Below are positions 8,875 through 17,339 of a DNA stretch of 36,384 nt, piece by piece. Position numbers and translations under genes: made by a program. Each line of letters begins with the position of its first letter. Within the stretch, counting starts at the first letter, position 1. Source of the stretch: Sporosarcina psychrophila (lineage in GTDB: Bacteria; Bacillota; Bacilli; Bacillales_A; Planococcaceae); the NCBI GenBank assembly GCA_020742515.1, contig DYWT01000237.1, positions 1 through 36,384 on the forward strand. The letters are read 5' to 3'. The notes under the pieces were generated by a model. That model did not search any database. It had not been told where the DNA came from and was given only the letters and a program-made list of their open reading frames with translations.

Positions 8875-9855
8875 TTAAAGCTTTCTTTTCTTACTAGCTC
8901 TTCCTAATAAGAATACACCCGCTCCAATTCCAATCAGTACATTTGTCCTTTTATTAAACATCTGTTTAGCGACAAGATTAAGATTTTGTGGTCTTTCTGC
9001 CAAGCGACGCATGAAATAGCCATACCAATCTATCCCAAATGGCACATAGGTACAGAAATTGTATCCCTCATTGGCAAGTTCAGTTTGCAATTCGGTTCTG
9101 AACCCGTACAGCATTTGAAACTCATATTTATCCTTCGGTATATTATGTTCTTCCGCGAACTGCTTAACATGATTAATAACATGATGATCATGCGTTGCAA
9201 TTGACGTAAATTTCCCATTCAGCAAATGATACTCAATTAACTGTATATAATTTTGATCAATTTCTTTTTTATCCTGATACGCCAAGTTCTCAGGCTCTTT
9301 GTAAGCACCTTTTACAATTCTTAAACGGTAGTCCTTGTACTTCTCCAAACTTTTATCAGCTTCAAAGAAATAAGCTTGGATAACGGTTCCAATATTGTCA
9401 TAGTCCTTTGAGAGCTCATCAATGAGGTCAAATGATGGCTGTAAATGAGCATAATCCTCCATGTCAAAGTTAATAAAAATATTATATTCATAGGCTTTGG
9501 CAACGATTTCTCTTAGATTATTCAAGCAAAAATCATAATCAATATCCAAGCCAAGCTGGGTAGCTTTCAATGATATATGCGCATCCAATTGATGTTCATG
9601 AATAGCCTCAACGACTGCTATTATTTGTGTTTTCGCATCAATTGCTTCCTGTTTCTCGAAAACAAATTCCCCTAGATTATCGATTGTTGCGGAGATACCC
9701 TTTGCGTTTATTTGTTTAACACTTTCAACCATTTCCTCAATACTAGTTCCGGCCACTACAGAATGTGCACCCAGTTTTAATCCCCAACGTTTTGCACCAC
9801 TGTTTAAAATTTTATTTTGTGAAAGCATTATAAAAAAGTCTCTCGTTAATCCCAT
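8875..9855 (-). CDS. Proline dehydrogenase (FAD-dependent, monofunctional)
   Basis: About 326 residues, the size of stand-alone Bacillus PutB/FadM enzymes. It oxidises L-proline to 1-pyrroline-5-carboxylate, passing electrons to FAD and then the respiratory chain. Family motifs are RIVKGAY (about 179-185), FQMLYG (246-251) and YVPFGIDWYGYFMRRLAERP near 272-289, whose arginines bind the substrate carboxylate. An ATG at 9870 overlaps the GGAGG ribosome binding site, so the ATG at 9855 is taken as the start. It is the middle gene of the sigma-54-driven operon, 65 bases after proline racemase. No P5C dehydrogenase is present in the window, so that step must be encoded elsewhere. Confidence 0.93.
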   Translation of the reverse strand: MGLTRDFFIMLSQNKILNSGAKRWGLKLGAHSVVAGTSIEEMVESVKQINAKGISATIDNLGEFVFEKQEAIDAKTQIIAVVEAIHEHQLDAHISLKATQLGLDIDYDFCLNNLREIVAKAYEYNIFINFDMEDYAHLQPSFDLIDELSKDYDNIGTVIQAYFFEADKSLEKYKDYRLRIVKGAYKEPENLAYQDKKEIDQNYIQLIEYHLLNGKFTSIATHDHHVINHVKQFAEEHNIPKDKYEFQMLYGFRTELQTELANEGYNFCTYVPFGIDWYGYFMRRLAERPQNLNLVAKQMFNKRTNVLIGIGAGVFLLGRASKKRKL

Positions 9856-9920
9856 ATTAAATTCCTCCATTTCTAGAACTATTCCTTAAACCGCTTACAT
9901 AATGAAATGCTGCTTTTATA

Positions 9921-10904
9921 TTATTTTAATAGAAACCCTTCTATATATGGGTCTGTTGCATCCAATGAGAATTGATGAATCCCCGTCATCCATGCAGAAC
10001 CAGTAATTTTAGGGATAATCGCACTAACATCTTGCACCTTTGTATAGTCCACTACTGTCCCCTTAAATTTCGATCCTATAATACTTTCTTGAATTATTTG
10101 TTCACCTTTTTTCAGATTTAATGTTGCAAGCTTTGCGCAAGTACCTGTTCCACACGGCGATCTGTCAATTTGTCCATCACCAAAAACAACTGTGTTCTTG
10201 TAATGATTTTTTCCCACTTCCAAACTAAACTCAACAAGGTCAATCGTATTTATTTCCGGTATTTCAGGATGTTTGATTTCTAATTGCTCATTTGCCGCTT
10301 TTCTGATTTCCATACCGAGTGCCGCTATTTTATCTTGTTCTTCAATAACCAGTTCAAGTTCAAATTGCTTGGCATCGACTATCGCAAAAAAGCTTCCGCC
10401 AAATGCGATGTCCATTTTTATGTATCCAACGTTTTCGACTAAAACGCTTACATTCTTTTTCAATAAAAATGCAGGTACGTTAATAAAGGAAACTTCTTTA
10501 ACTCGATCATTTTCATATACGATATGACATTCCACAATTCCTGAGGGTGTATCAAGCAATACTTTGTCTTTTTTCCCAATCAAGTTTTGATCAATTGCTA
10601 CTGTTACAGCCGCAATTGTTCCGTGACCGCACATATTCAGATAACCGCCACTATCCATGAATAATACGCCAAGGTCACATTCTGAATTGATAGGTTCGGT
10701 TAAAATTGCGCCAAACATATTTAAGTGTCCCCTTGGCTCATGCATAAGCAACTTTCGGATCGCATCCATTTCAGTTTGCATATAGTTTTTCTTTTCCATC
10801 ATCGTATTCCCATGAATTTCTGGGATTCCCTCAATAACTATTCTAGCTGCTTCTCCCATCGTATGGGCATCAATCGTTTGAATATAATTTTCCAACATCA
10901 CCAT
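9921..10904 (-). CDS. Proline racemase / hydroxyproline 2-epimerase family enzyme
   Basis: 327 residues. Both catalytic cysteines are present: Cys92 in MCGHGT and Cys251 in DRSPCGTGT. That marks a two-base racemase/epimerase rather than a trans-3-hydroxyproline dehydratase, in which the first Cys is replaced. The reaction interconverts L- and D-proline, or epimerises 4-hydroxyproline at C2; sequence alone does not decide between them. The next gene is an L-proline dehydrogenase, so feeding D-proline into L-proline oxidation is likely. GGGAGG lies eight bases before the ATG. First gene of the operon, with a consensus sigma-54 promoter about 50-65 bases upstream of the start. Confidence 0.92.
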   Translation of the reverse strand: MVMLENYIQTIDAHTMGEAARIVIEGIPEIHGNTMMEKKNYMQTEMDAIRKLLMHEPRGHLNMFGAILTEPINSECDLGVLFMDSGGYLNMCGHGTIAAVTVAIDQNLIGKKDKVLLDTPSGIVECHIVYENDRVKEVSFINVPAFLLKKNVSVLVENVGYIKMDIAFGGSFFAIVDAKQFELELVIEEQDKIAALGMEIRKAANEQLEIKHPEIPEINTIDLVEFSLEVGKNHYKNTVVFGDGQIDRSPCGTGTCAKLATLNLKKGEQIIQESIIGSKFKGTVVDYTKVQDVSAIIPKITGSAWMTGIHQFSLDATDPYIEGFLLK

Positions 10905-10952
10905 AAAGTGAACCTCCCAAGTAGATAATTATTTGTTTCTACATACTCTACT

Positions 10953-10968
10953 TGCAAGAAGCGTGCCA
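10953..10968 (-). promoter_or_regulatory. Sigma-54 (-24/-12) promoter of the proline operon
   Basis: The minus strand reads TGGCACG-CTTC-TTGCA, an exact match to the sigma-54 consensus TGGCACG-N4-TTGCW. The -24 GG is at 10966-10967 and the -12 GC at 10954-10955, so transcription should start near 10942, about 38 bases before the racemase ATG. A sigma-54 activator gene lies immediately upstream, divergent. Confidence 0.92.
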
Positions 10969-11020
10969 ACTTATAAAAGTTTGTCTAATCACTGTATTGC
11001 AATCCTTTCTACCATTCAGT

Positions 11021-11055
11021 ACAATGAAAAGTGTTCATCAAGTTTACACTATTGT
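11021..11055. promoter_or_regulatory. Candidate activator binding site (interrupted inverted repeat)
   Basis: ACAAT-4-AGTGT-11-ACACT-ATTGT: two nested inverted-repeat arms centred near 11040, about 100 bases upstream of the predicted sigma-54 start. The placement fits an enhancer site for the divergent activator. It would also overlap that gene's own promoter. Confidence 0.4.
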
Positions 11056-11102
11056 AAATGTATTATTAACAATGACCATATTTCTTGTGAAAGGGTGAGA
11101 GA

Positions 11103-12476
11103 GTGGATAAAATCTCGATTGAACATTCACTTCAATATTTGAACACATTAATTGAAACCAGTTCTGATGCAATTACGATTATTAACGCATCGGGAGAAGT
11201 AGAGTATTGGAGTTCACAAGCTGAGCAAATGTATGGAATACCTCTCAAAGACATTAAAAAAAAGAAAATAAGTACTTTTTTTAAAAAGGAAGATTTAAAA
11301 TTATTAGAGATACTCGTAACTAAAAAAAAGGTTAGTAATGTTTATCATCAACCCAGACCCGATAAACACGTTTTAATAAGTTCTTCCCCGATCTTTGATG
11401 ACCATGGAAAGCTAATTGGAGCAATTTCAATCGACCAAGACATAACCAATATTGTGAAATTAAATGAAAAGCTATCCTTAACAACAACAGAGTTACAAAA
11501 AATAAAGCAACAATATAATTTGCAAGAACAAATAGGTCCTTTATCTGAAATTGCGGGAAATAGTGACGCCATACAAACGGCTAAGGAGTTAACACTAAAA
11601 GTTGCAAAGACGGATGCAACGGTGTTAATCCTAGGGGAAAGCGGAGTTGGTAAGGAACTGTTTGCACAGGGGCTGCATGAAGCAAGCTTCAGAAAAAATC
11701 AGCCTTTTATACCGATTAACTGTGGTGCAATTCCCGAAGCACTTTTTGAAAGTGAATTCTTTGGATATGAAAAAGGTTCTTTCACAGGAGCAAACAAAGA
11801 TGGAAAAGCAGGTAAAATGGAAATGGCCGACGGAGGCACATTATTTTTAGATGAAATCGGAATGTTGCCTCTTGATATGCAGGTAAAGTTATTAAGAGTC
11901 TTGCAAGAAAGAGAGGTTTCTCGAATAGGTGGAGATGCATCCATAAAAGTTGATATTAGAATCGTTGCAGCAACCAATAGTGATCTAGAAGATATGATCA
12001 AAAAGGGAACATTCCGCGAAGATTTGTATTATCGATTAAATGTTGTGACTTTACAAATACCGCCTCTTCGTGAAAGAATTGATGATATTCCTATTTTGGT
12101 CAATAATTTCATTCCAGAATACGCCGTAAAGTATTTGAAAGAGACTCCTACTCTTTTAACTAGTGCGATGGAGATATTTACAACCTATCAGTGGCCCGGA
12201 AATATTAGAGAACTAAAAAACATTGTAGAACGAATGATTATATTTATTGATAAATCAACTATCCATGCAGAAGATGTTGAAAATATATTCCCTGTCATTA
12301 TCAACAAAAGTATAAACAAAGAAGGATTAGCGCAAGAGAAAGCGCTATTGGAACATAACCGGATCAAGGAAGTACTTACAGAGACATACGGAAACAAAAG
12401 TGCTGCTGCGAAGAAATTGGGCATATCAAGGGTAAGTCTTTATAATAAAATAAAACAATATGATATTGAAGTTTAG
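11103..12476 (+). CDS. PAS domain sigma-54-dependent activator of the proline operon
   Basis: 457 residues: PAS sensor (about 10-115), short coiled linker, AAA+ domain (about 145-390) and Fis-type HTH at the C-terminus (about 425-455). The AAA+ domain has Walker A GESGVGKE (178-185), the sigma-54-contacting loop GSFTGA (225-230, a GAFTGA variant) and Walker B GGTLFLDEIG. GTG start with AAAGGG seven bases upstream. It is divergent from the racemase operon, which carries a perfect sigma-54 promoter, so it almost certainly controls that operon, like PrdR-type regulators. The ligand sensed by the PAS domain, perhaps proline, is inferred. No receiver domain is present. Confidence 0.93.
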   Translation: MDKISIEHSLQYLNTLIETSSDAITIINASGEVEYWSSQAEQMYGIPLKDIKKKKISTFFKKEDLKLLEILVTKKKVSNVYHQPRPDKHVLISSSPIFDDHGKLIGAISIDQDITNIVKLNEKLSLTTTELQKIKQQYNLQEQIGPLSEIAGNSDAIQTAKELTLKVAKTDATVLILGESGVGKELFAQGLHEASFRKNQPFIPINCGAIPEALFESEFFGYEKGSFTGANKDGKAGKMEMADGGTLFLDEIGMLPLDMQVKLLRVLQEREVSRIGGDASIKVDIRIVAATNSDLEDMIKKGTFREDLYYRLNVVTLQIPPLRERIDDIPILVNNFIPEYAVKYLKETPTLLTSAMEIFTTYQWPGNIRELKNIVERMIIFIDKSTIHAEDVENIFPVIINKSINKEGLAQEKALLEHNRIKEVLTETYGNKSAAAKKLGISRVSLYNKIKQYDIEV

Positions 12477-12708
12477 TGTGAAAGACAAATATCTTTAAAC
12501 GTGCATCAGTCATCCACAAGAATGAACGAAAAAATCCTGTGAAGACCTGAGTTCAATATTGCCTTTCTTGAAACCTTTTCCGGCTTGTGCTTCAAATAAC
12601 CCTCCCCAAGTAAAGACTTGAGATTTTGCTGTGTCAATGCGTTGCTCCAGTTAAATAGCGTTCCACCGCTTGTAATTTAACTTCTACTATATATTTTATT
12701 ATAAAAAC

Positions 12709-12747
12709 GCCCCGTAAACGTTAGTTGGTATCTAACTTTTACGGGGC
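12709..12747 (-). terminator. Hairpin terminator, minus orientation
   Basis: GCCCCGTAAACGTTAG (12709-12724) pairs with CTAACTTTTACGGGGC (12732-12747) with one or two mismatches. On the minus strand it is followed by GTTTTTAT. On the plus strand no T-tract follows, so it is a poor terminator for the sigma-54 activator gene. Confidence 0.65.
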
Positions 12748-12763
12748 AGTTCATGCTATCGAA

Positions 12764-12796
12764 AAACAGACATCCGCCAATTCGGATTGTCTGTTT
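12764..12796 (-). terminator. Second hairpin terminator, minus orientation
   Basis: AAACAGACA (12764-12772) pairs with TGTCTGTTT (12788-12796), with an inner TCCG/CGGA and one bulge. The minus strand reads into TTTTTCG after the stem. It lies 17 bases from the neighbouring hairpin in the same orientation. Confidence 0.55.
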
Positions 12797-12907
12797 AGTG
12801 TCGTACATTGAACCGATACACAAATACTTCGATTAAAAAGAAGCTTGATTTGCACTGAAATAAAATTGGCAGGAACGAATTTTTTTTACTTTTTCCATTA
12901 AAGGCCG

Positions 12908-12938
12908 GGTTAATAATTCAAGCTTGGGTATATATAAT
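12908..12938 (+). promoter_or_regulatory. Overlapping sigma-B-like and sigma-A-like promoters
   Basis: GGTTAA (12908-12913), 12 bases, GGGTAT (12926-12931) fits the sigma-B consensus GTTTAA-N12-15-GGGWAW with one mismatch. Overlapping it, TTAATA (12910-12915), 17 bases, TATAAT (12933-12938) fits sigma-A with 4/6 and 6/6 matches. Either would start transcription shortly before the AGGAGGGG ribosome binding site of the GGDEF-EAL gene. Confidence 0.5.
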
Positions 12939-12969
12939 ACGACAAGTGCTTTAGGAGGGGAACATAAAT

Positions 12970-15192
12970 ATGACAGAACCATACTACATAACAACGTCTA
13001 AAAGAATGTGCCAAGAGTCCGGGATGGATCCGGAAGAGGTATCGAAACCAAAGAAGTTTTTAAACGAGGTAGAGTTTGAAGTGAAAAGAAAATCATATAG
13101 TGAAATTCTGTCCGTTGTGCGTTTTTTCTCAAATAAGCTGCTAAACTCCTTAAAAGGCACTCCGATACTCGTTGTTGTTTCGGATGCAAACGGTTTTCTT
13201 CTTGATATTGATGGAGATGAAACCATAAAATCTACCATTGAACAATTCGGGATCAGACTAGGTGGCCAGTTCACTCAGGAAGATACAGGCACGAATGTCA
13301 TCAGTCTTTCATTGCAACAAAAGCACCCGATCAGTTTAGTTGGCGAACAACATTACCATTCGTTTCTTCATAACATTGCGTGTTATGGGTCTGCATTTCA
13401 CTATACAGATGAAGATAACCTGCTTGGTAGTGTATCCATCATGATGCCTATTCCGTTTCAGAATCCACTTTTTCTATCGATGTTAACCCAAGCGATTGAT
13501 TCGATTGAAAGAGAACTATTATTAAGGAAACAAAATAAGAAGCTTAATATTATGAATCAGATTATGTTAAGCAGAACAAGAAATGGAATAGTAATTACAG
13601 ATGAGAACGGAATCACTACCGAGTTTAATGATTTCGCCCAAAAAATCTCAAATAACAGCAGAGAATCGGTTGTGGGAAGAAACATTTGCGAATCACATTT
13701 AACGGGAGACTATTTTAAAGAAGTACTAGAACAGGGAAAAATATTCGAAAATGAAGAAATCAAATTTAAAGATGACGCGGGTAACCTAGTCGTCTGCCTG
13801 TTCGATGCCCAACCAATTTATAAAGAAGATAAAATGATTGGCGCCTTCGGTCAGTTCAGGGACATTTCAGACCGTTATTTACTGCAGGAGAAATATAATT
13901 ACTTAGCCTACCATGACGAATTAACAAAACTGCCAAACAGACGATATATTACCAGGGAGATAGGATCCATTATTGACGAGCTAAATGCAGGTCAGCAGCG
14001 AACTATGGCTCTTTTATATGTAGATTTGGATCGTTTTAAAATCGTTAACGATAACTTTGGTCATTCATATGGGGATGAGCTCCTTATTCATGTAAGTAAG
14101 CGTTTATGCAGTTGCCTCGGGGAAAAGGATACACTTGCCCGTATGGGTGGTGATGAGTTTGTTTTCCTGCTTACAGATTTTATTAGCCCTGATTATGCCA
14201 CTAAAAAGGCCGAAGAGATACTCAATCTCTTTCATGTCCCTTTTCAAGTCGGCAAGAAAGAATTATATACGACAGCAAGCGTCGGGGTTGCGATTTATCC
14301 TGACTACCCCATTTCTATGGAGAAACTCATGATTTACGCAGATAATGCAATGTACCAAGCAAAACTACAAGGTAAAAATCGCTATGTCGTTCATACCTCC
14401 GAATTATTAGAAGACATGATGGATGAATACAGTCTCGAAATCGATTTAAGGAAAGCACTTGAAAATAATGAGTTCGTTCTTCATTATCAGCCGCAAATTC
14501 ATAACCAGACCGGTAAATTAGTTGGATTTGAAGCGTTAATCCGCTGGCAACATCCTAGGTTAGGTCTGCTTTTTCCTGCGAAGTTTATCAAATTGGCTGA
14601 AGAAAACGGATTGATCACCCAAATTGGAGAGTGGGTCATCAATGAAGCTTGTTTCCAAAACAAAAAATGGCAGGATGCCGGAATGGTACCGATAAAAGTT
14701 TCTGTTAATCTCTCCACACAGCAATTTCTTACTAGACATCTCATTACATTCGTGGAAGAGGTTCTGGAACGAACAGCACTCGACCCGCAATATTTCGTAG
14801 TCGAGATCACCGAATATATGGCGATGGAATATGAATACTCTATTCTCGTACTAAAAAAGCTGAAATCTCTCGGCATCGGCATTAGTATTGATGATTTTGG
14901 GACTGGCTATAGCTCGCTGAATTATCTTAAAAACTTCCCGATTGATTATATTAAGATTGACAAATCCTTCATTAGTGAATTAATGAACGATTCGAATGAT
15001 GCCATTATTGTAAACGCAATTATCATGTTAGCCCACAACCTTCATAAGGAAGTGATTGCAGAAGGAGTTGAAACAAAGGAACAGCTCGACTTCCTGACAA
15101 ATCACCAGTGTGATATAACACAAGGCTATTTCTTCAGCAAGCCACTTCCAGCTGAGGAAATCGAGATGATTTATTTAGGACGACAAGGATAA
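12970..15192 (+). CDS. GAF-PAS-GGDEF-EAL cyclic-di-GMP protein
   Basis: 740 residues. The first 185 resemble the GAF-like sensor of AcoR-type sigma-54 activators (TGTNVISLSLQQKHPISLVG, then EQHYHSF). A PAS domain follows (about 195-305). The diguanylate cyclase domain has an intact GGDEF (393-397) but no RxxD inhibitory site (GEKD at 384-387). The phosphodiesterase domain keeps EAL (521-523), NLSTQQF, EITEYMAME, DDFGTGYSSL, DYIKIDKSF and EGVET, so it should be able to hydrolyse c-di-GMP. Net activity cannot be predicted. AGGAGGGG precedes the ATG by about ten bases. A ThDP enzyme gene starts 17 bases downstream, so they are probably co-transcribed. Confidence 0.93.
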   Translation: MTEPYYITTSKRMCQESGMDPEEVSKPKKFLNEVEFEVKRKSYSEILSVVRFFSNKLLNSLKGTPILVVVSDANGFLLDIDGDETIKSTIEQFGIRLGGQFTQEDTGTNVISLSLQQKHPISLVGEQHYHSFLHNIACYGSAFHYTDEDNLLGSVSIMMPIPFQNPLFLSMLTQAIDSIERELLLRKQNKKLNIMNQIMLSRTRNGIVITDENGITTEFNDFAQKISNNSRESVVGRNICESHLTGDYFKEVLEQGKIFENEEIKFKDDAGNLVVCLFDAQPIYKEDKMIGAFGQFRDISDRYLLQEKYNYLAYHDELTKLPNRRYITREIGSIIDELNAGQQRTMALLYVDLDRFKIVNDNFGHSYGDELLIHVSKRLCSCLGEKDTLARMGGDEFVFLLTDFISPDYATKKAEEILNLFHVPFQVGKKELYTTASVGVAIYPDYPISMEKLMIYADNAMYQAKLQGKNRYVVHTSELLEDMMDEYSLEIDLRKALENNEFVLHYQPQIHNQTGKLVGFEALIRWQHPRLGLLFPAKFIKLAEENGLITQIGEWVINEACFQNKKWQDAGMVPIKVSVNLSTQQFLTRHLITFVEEVLERTALDPQYFVVEITEYMAMEYEYSILVLKKLKSLGIGISIDDFGTGYSSLNYLKNFPIDYIKIDKSFISELMNDSNDAIIVNAIIMLAHNLHKEVIAEGVETKEQLDFLTNHQCDITQGYFFSKPLPAEEIEMIYLGRQG

Positions 15193-15209
15193 TAGGGGGC
15201 ACATACAAC

Positions 15210-16844
15210 ATGAAAACGATTGCATCCATATTAGTAGCGAATTTTAAGCATTGGGGTATTAATCATATTTTCGGCATTCCGGGAAAAGCAATCTCCCCCA
15301 TATTATTTGAGATATTAACACATGACCTGGAATTTGTATTAAGTAAACACGAAGCAGCTGCAGGGTTTGAAGCTTCTGGCTACGCCTTAATGAACCAGAA
15401 AATCGGGGTTGCAGTTGGTACGTCTGGGCCTGGTGGGACCAACCTGCTGACAGCTGCCGGTCAGGCGAAAGCCTCTAATCTCCCTTTGCTAATTATCACA
15501 GGACACCCTTCGATGAAAGATACTGGAAAAGCAATGGGACAGGACTCCAGCATATTCGGTACCGATCTTGTGGGTATGTTCAATTCTGTCACCAAGTTCA
15601 GTGCACGGGTAGAACGAGGTGATATGCTACAGCCCTTCCTGCAGCATGCCCTTGAAAAAGCGGTATCGGGTGTGAAAGGACCTGTGCATCTGTCCATCCC
15701 ATTTGATATTTTACTAGAAGAGATTGAACCATTCCAACTGGATTTTCCAGTCTCACACGAGATGATTTCACCCAAAACCAGTGATGTAATCGGAAAACTG
15801 AATGCGGCCAAGCGTCCCCTTCTATTCTTGGGAAAAGGCGTTCATTCCAGCAAGGCTTACAAAGAAGTGCAGCATCTTGCTGAGCATTGGAACATCCCAG
15901 TCATCACCACACCAGGTGGAAAAGGGACATTTCCATCCAATCATAAGCTCTCTTTAGGGGCATTCGGATTGGGTGGTACCGTGGAAGCAACAGAATACTT
16001 TAATGAGCGGGTAGACTTACTCATTATCATCGGATCAAGACTAAGTGACATGTCGATCGCCGGCTTATCCGAAGCAATGTATCCGGAGCACATCATTCAC
16101 TTCGACTATGACCCAACCTTTATCGGGAAATCAATCCCAGTACCAACTACCCCTGTGCTTGGCGATATAAAATCTAATCTGTCAGCGATTTTAAAGGATA
16201 TACCGAAAACAAACATTGAAGCCTTTTTATCACCAATCGAGTTGAGTCCACTTCAGGATAATCCTCCAGGAGAGAGAATGTCTGCCGTCCAAGTATTACG
16301 GGCGATGCGAAATACGCTTCCAGATGACGCGATTATTTTTGGAGATGATGGGAGCCACTCTTTCTACGGCATCAAATACTATAATATTTACAAACCAGGG
16401 ACTTTCTTCTTTGATGATATATTCGGTGCGATGGGCAACGGTATCGGCTATTCCATAGGTGCAAAGCTAGCAGCCCCCGAGAAAACAATTATTTGTTTAG
16501 TTGGTGATGGATGTATGTTCATGCACGGTACGGAACTTTCTACAGCGTACAATTATAATTCTCCTGTCCTGTTCATCGTTTTGAATAATGGACGATTGGA
16601 CATGGTGGAAAAAGGAATGCATAAAATGATTGGCTCGTCCATAGGCGGTGTTTATGAAACCCCACTCGACGTAGCCAAATTTGCGGAATCGATGGGACTA
16701 CAAGCAACTACATGCCATAATCCTTATGATTTATCCGATACTATAAAAGAAGCACTACATATGATCAAAGAAACCAACAAACCGATCGTAATTGAAGCAT
16801 TAGTTCTTGAAAATGAAATTCCACCAACCATGGGGAGGCAGTAA
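15210..16844 (+). CDS. Thiamine diphosphate-dependent enzyme, IlvB/POX-like
   Basis: 544 residues with the three-domain fold of acetolactate synthase, pyruvate oxidase and benzoylformate decarboxylase. The ThDP-activating glutamate is Glu48 in SKHEAAAGFEASGYA; the cofactor motif starts at GDG (432-434) and ends VLNN about 30 residues later. The reaction is probably decarboxylation or carboligation of a 2-oxo acid; the substrate is not evident. No acetolactate synthase small subunit is nearby, and the gene is not with branched-chain biosynthesis genes, so a role in valine/isoleucine synthesis is unlikely. It lies between a c-di-GMP gene and a CMD-fold gene; the downstream gene starts one base after its stop. 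Confidence 0.85.
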   Translation: MKTIASILVANFKHWGINHIFGIPGKAISPILFEILTHDLEFVLSKHEAAAGFEASGYALMNQKIGVAVGTSGPGGTNLLTAAGQAKASNLPLLIITGHPSMKDTGKAMGQDSSIFGTDLVGMFNSVTKFSARVERGDMLQPFLQHALEKAVSGVKGPVHLSIPFDILLEEIEPFQLDFPVSHEMISPKTSDVIGKLNAAKRPLLFLGKGVHSSKAYKEVQHLAEHWNIPVITTPGGKGTFPSNHKLSLGAFGLGGTVEATEYFNERVDLLIIIGSRLSDMSIAGLSEAMYPEHIIHFDYDPTFIGKSIPVPTTPVLGDIKSNLSAILKDIPKTNIEAFLSPIELSPLQDNPPGERMSAVQVLRAMRNTLPDDAIIFGDDGSHSFYGIKYYNIYKPGTFFFDDIFGAMGNGIGYSIGAKLAAPEKTIICLVGDGCMFMHGTELSTAYNYNSPVLFIVLNNGRLDMVEKGMHKMIGSSIGGVYETPLDVAKFAESMGLQATTCHNPYDLSDTIKEALHMIKETNKPIVIEALVLENEIPPTMGRQ

Positions 16845-16845
16845 T

Positions 16846-17220
16846 ATGGAAAATAACAAACGATATGAGTCCGGTCTAAAGGCAATGGAAGAATTATTCT
16901 CCCAAGAAGTACGTACGGGCATGGAAGAAATGAAAAAAGTTTCACCTGACCTTTGGGAGATGATTGTGTCCTTCGGCTTTGGCGATCTGTACGCTAGAAA
17001 AAGTCTTTCCCTCTCACAACGGGAAATCATAACACTCACTACACTCATCACACAGGGCGCTTTTGATCAGCTTAGAGTTCACTTGCAGGCAGCCCTGAAT
17101 GTCGGCCTCTCAAAAGAAGAAATTATCGAAGTCATTATTCATTGTGCCGGCTATGTCGGCTTCCCAAAAGCCGTCCAGGCAATGGGAATCGCTGGGGAGA
17201 TTTTTGATAAGAATGAATAG
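16846..17220 (+). CDS. Carboxymuconolactone decarboxylase (CMD/AhpD-fold) family protein
   Basis: 124 residues, mostly helical, with the family core LSLSQREIITLTTLITQGA, then HLQAALNVGLSKEEIIEVIIH and GYVGFPKAVQAM. It lacks the CxxC redox pair of AhpD peroxidases (one Cys, in IIHCAGY), so it is nearer to the gamma-carboxymuconolactone decarboxylase type, whose Bacillus members are uncharacterised. The start at 16846 is set by GGGGAGG (16832-16838) seven bases upstream; a longer frame from 16807 runs inside the preceding gene and is rejected. One base separates it from the ThDP enzyme, so translation is coupled. Possibly they act in sequence on a 2-oxo acid or its product. Confidence 0.85.
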   Translation: MENNKRYESGLKAMEELFSQEVRTGMEEMKKVSPDLWEMIVSFGFGDLYARKSLSLSQREIITLTTLITQGAFDQLRVHLQAALNVGLSKEEIIEVIIHCAGYVGFPKAVQAMGIAGEIFDKNE

Positions 17221-17292
17221 ATTGTGCCGGTGTCAGAAGGCTAGCTGGGATTGGAATAAAGATTAATAATTAACACATCCTAATAAACGCAC

Positions 17293-17322
17293 AAAAAAAC
17301 CAGACAATTTTGTCTGGTTTTT
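17293..17322 (+). terminator. Terminator after CMD-family gene
   Basis: AAAAACCAGACAA (17295-17307) pairs with TTGTCTGGTTTTT (17310-17322), leaving a minimal loop and a T-run on the plus strand. It closes the GGDEF-EAL / ThDP enzyme / CMD transcription unit. Confidence 0.85.
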
Positions 17323-17339
17323 CAATTGTAATGGGATTG

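Larger units (their letters stand above)
12477..12969. other. Intergenic region with two orphan hairpins and a promoter
   Basis: No gene called. About 12530-12670 is open for some 46 codons on the minus strand but matches no known family. Two strong hairpins (12709-12747 and 12764-12796) have their T-tracts on the minus strand although no minus-strand gene lies upstream of them. The promoter of the GGDEF-EAL gene is at 12908-12938. Confidence 0.5.

Noticed and set aside
16807-16845. N-terminal extension of the CMD-family protein
   Set aside because: The extension lies inside the ThDP enzyme gene; the GGGGAGG site fits the start at 16846.
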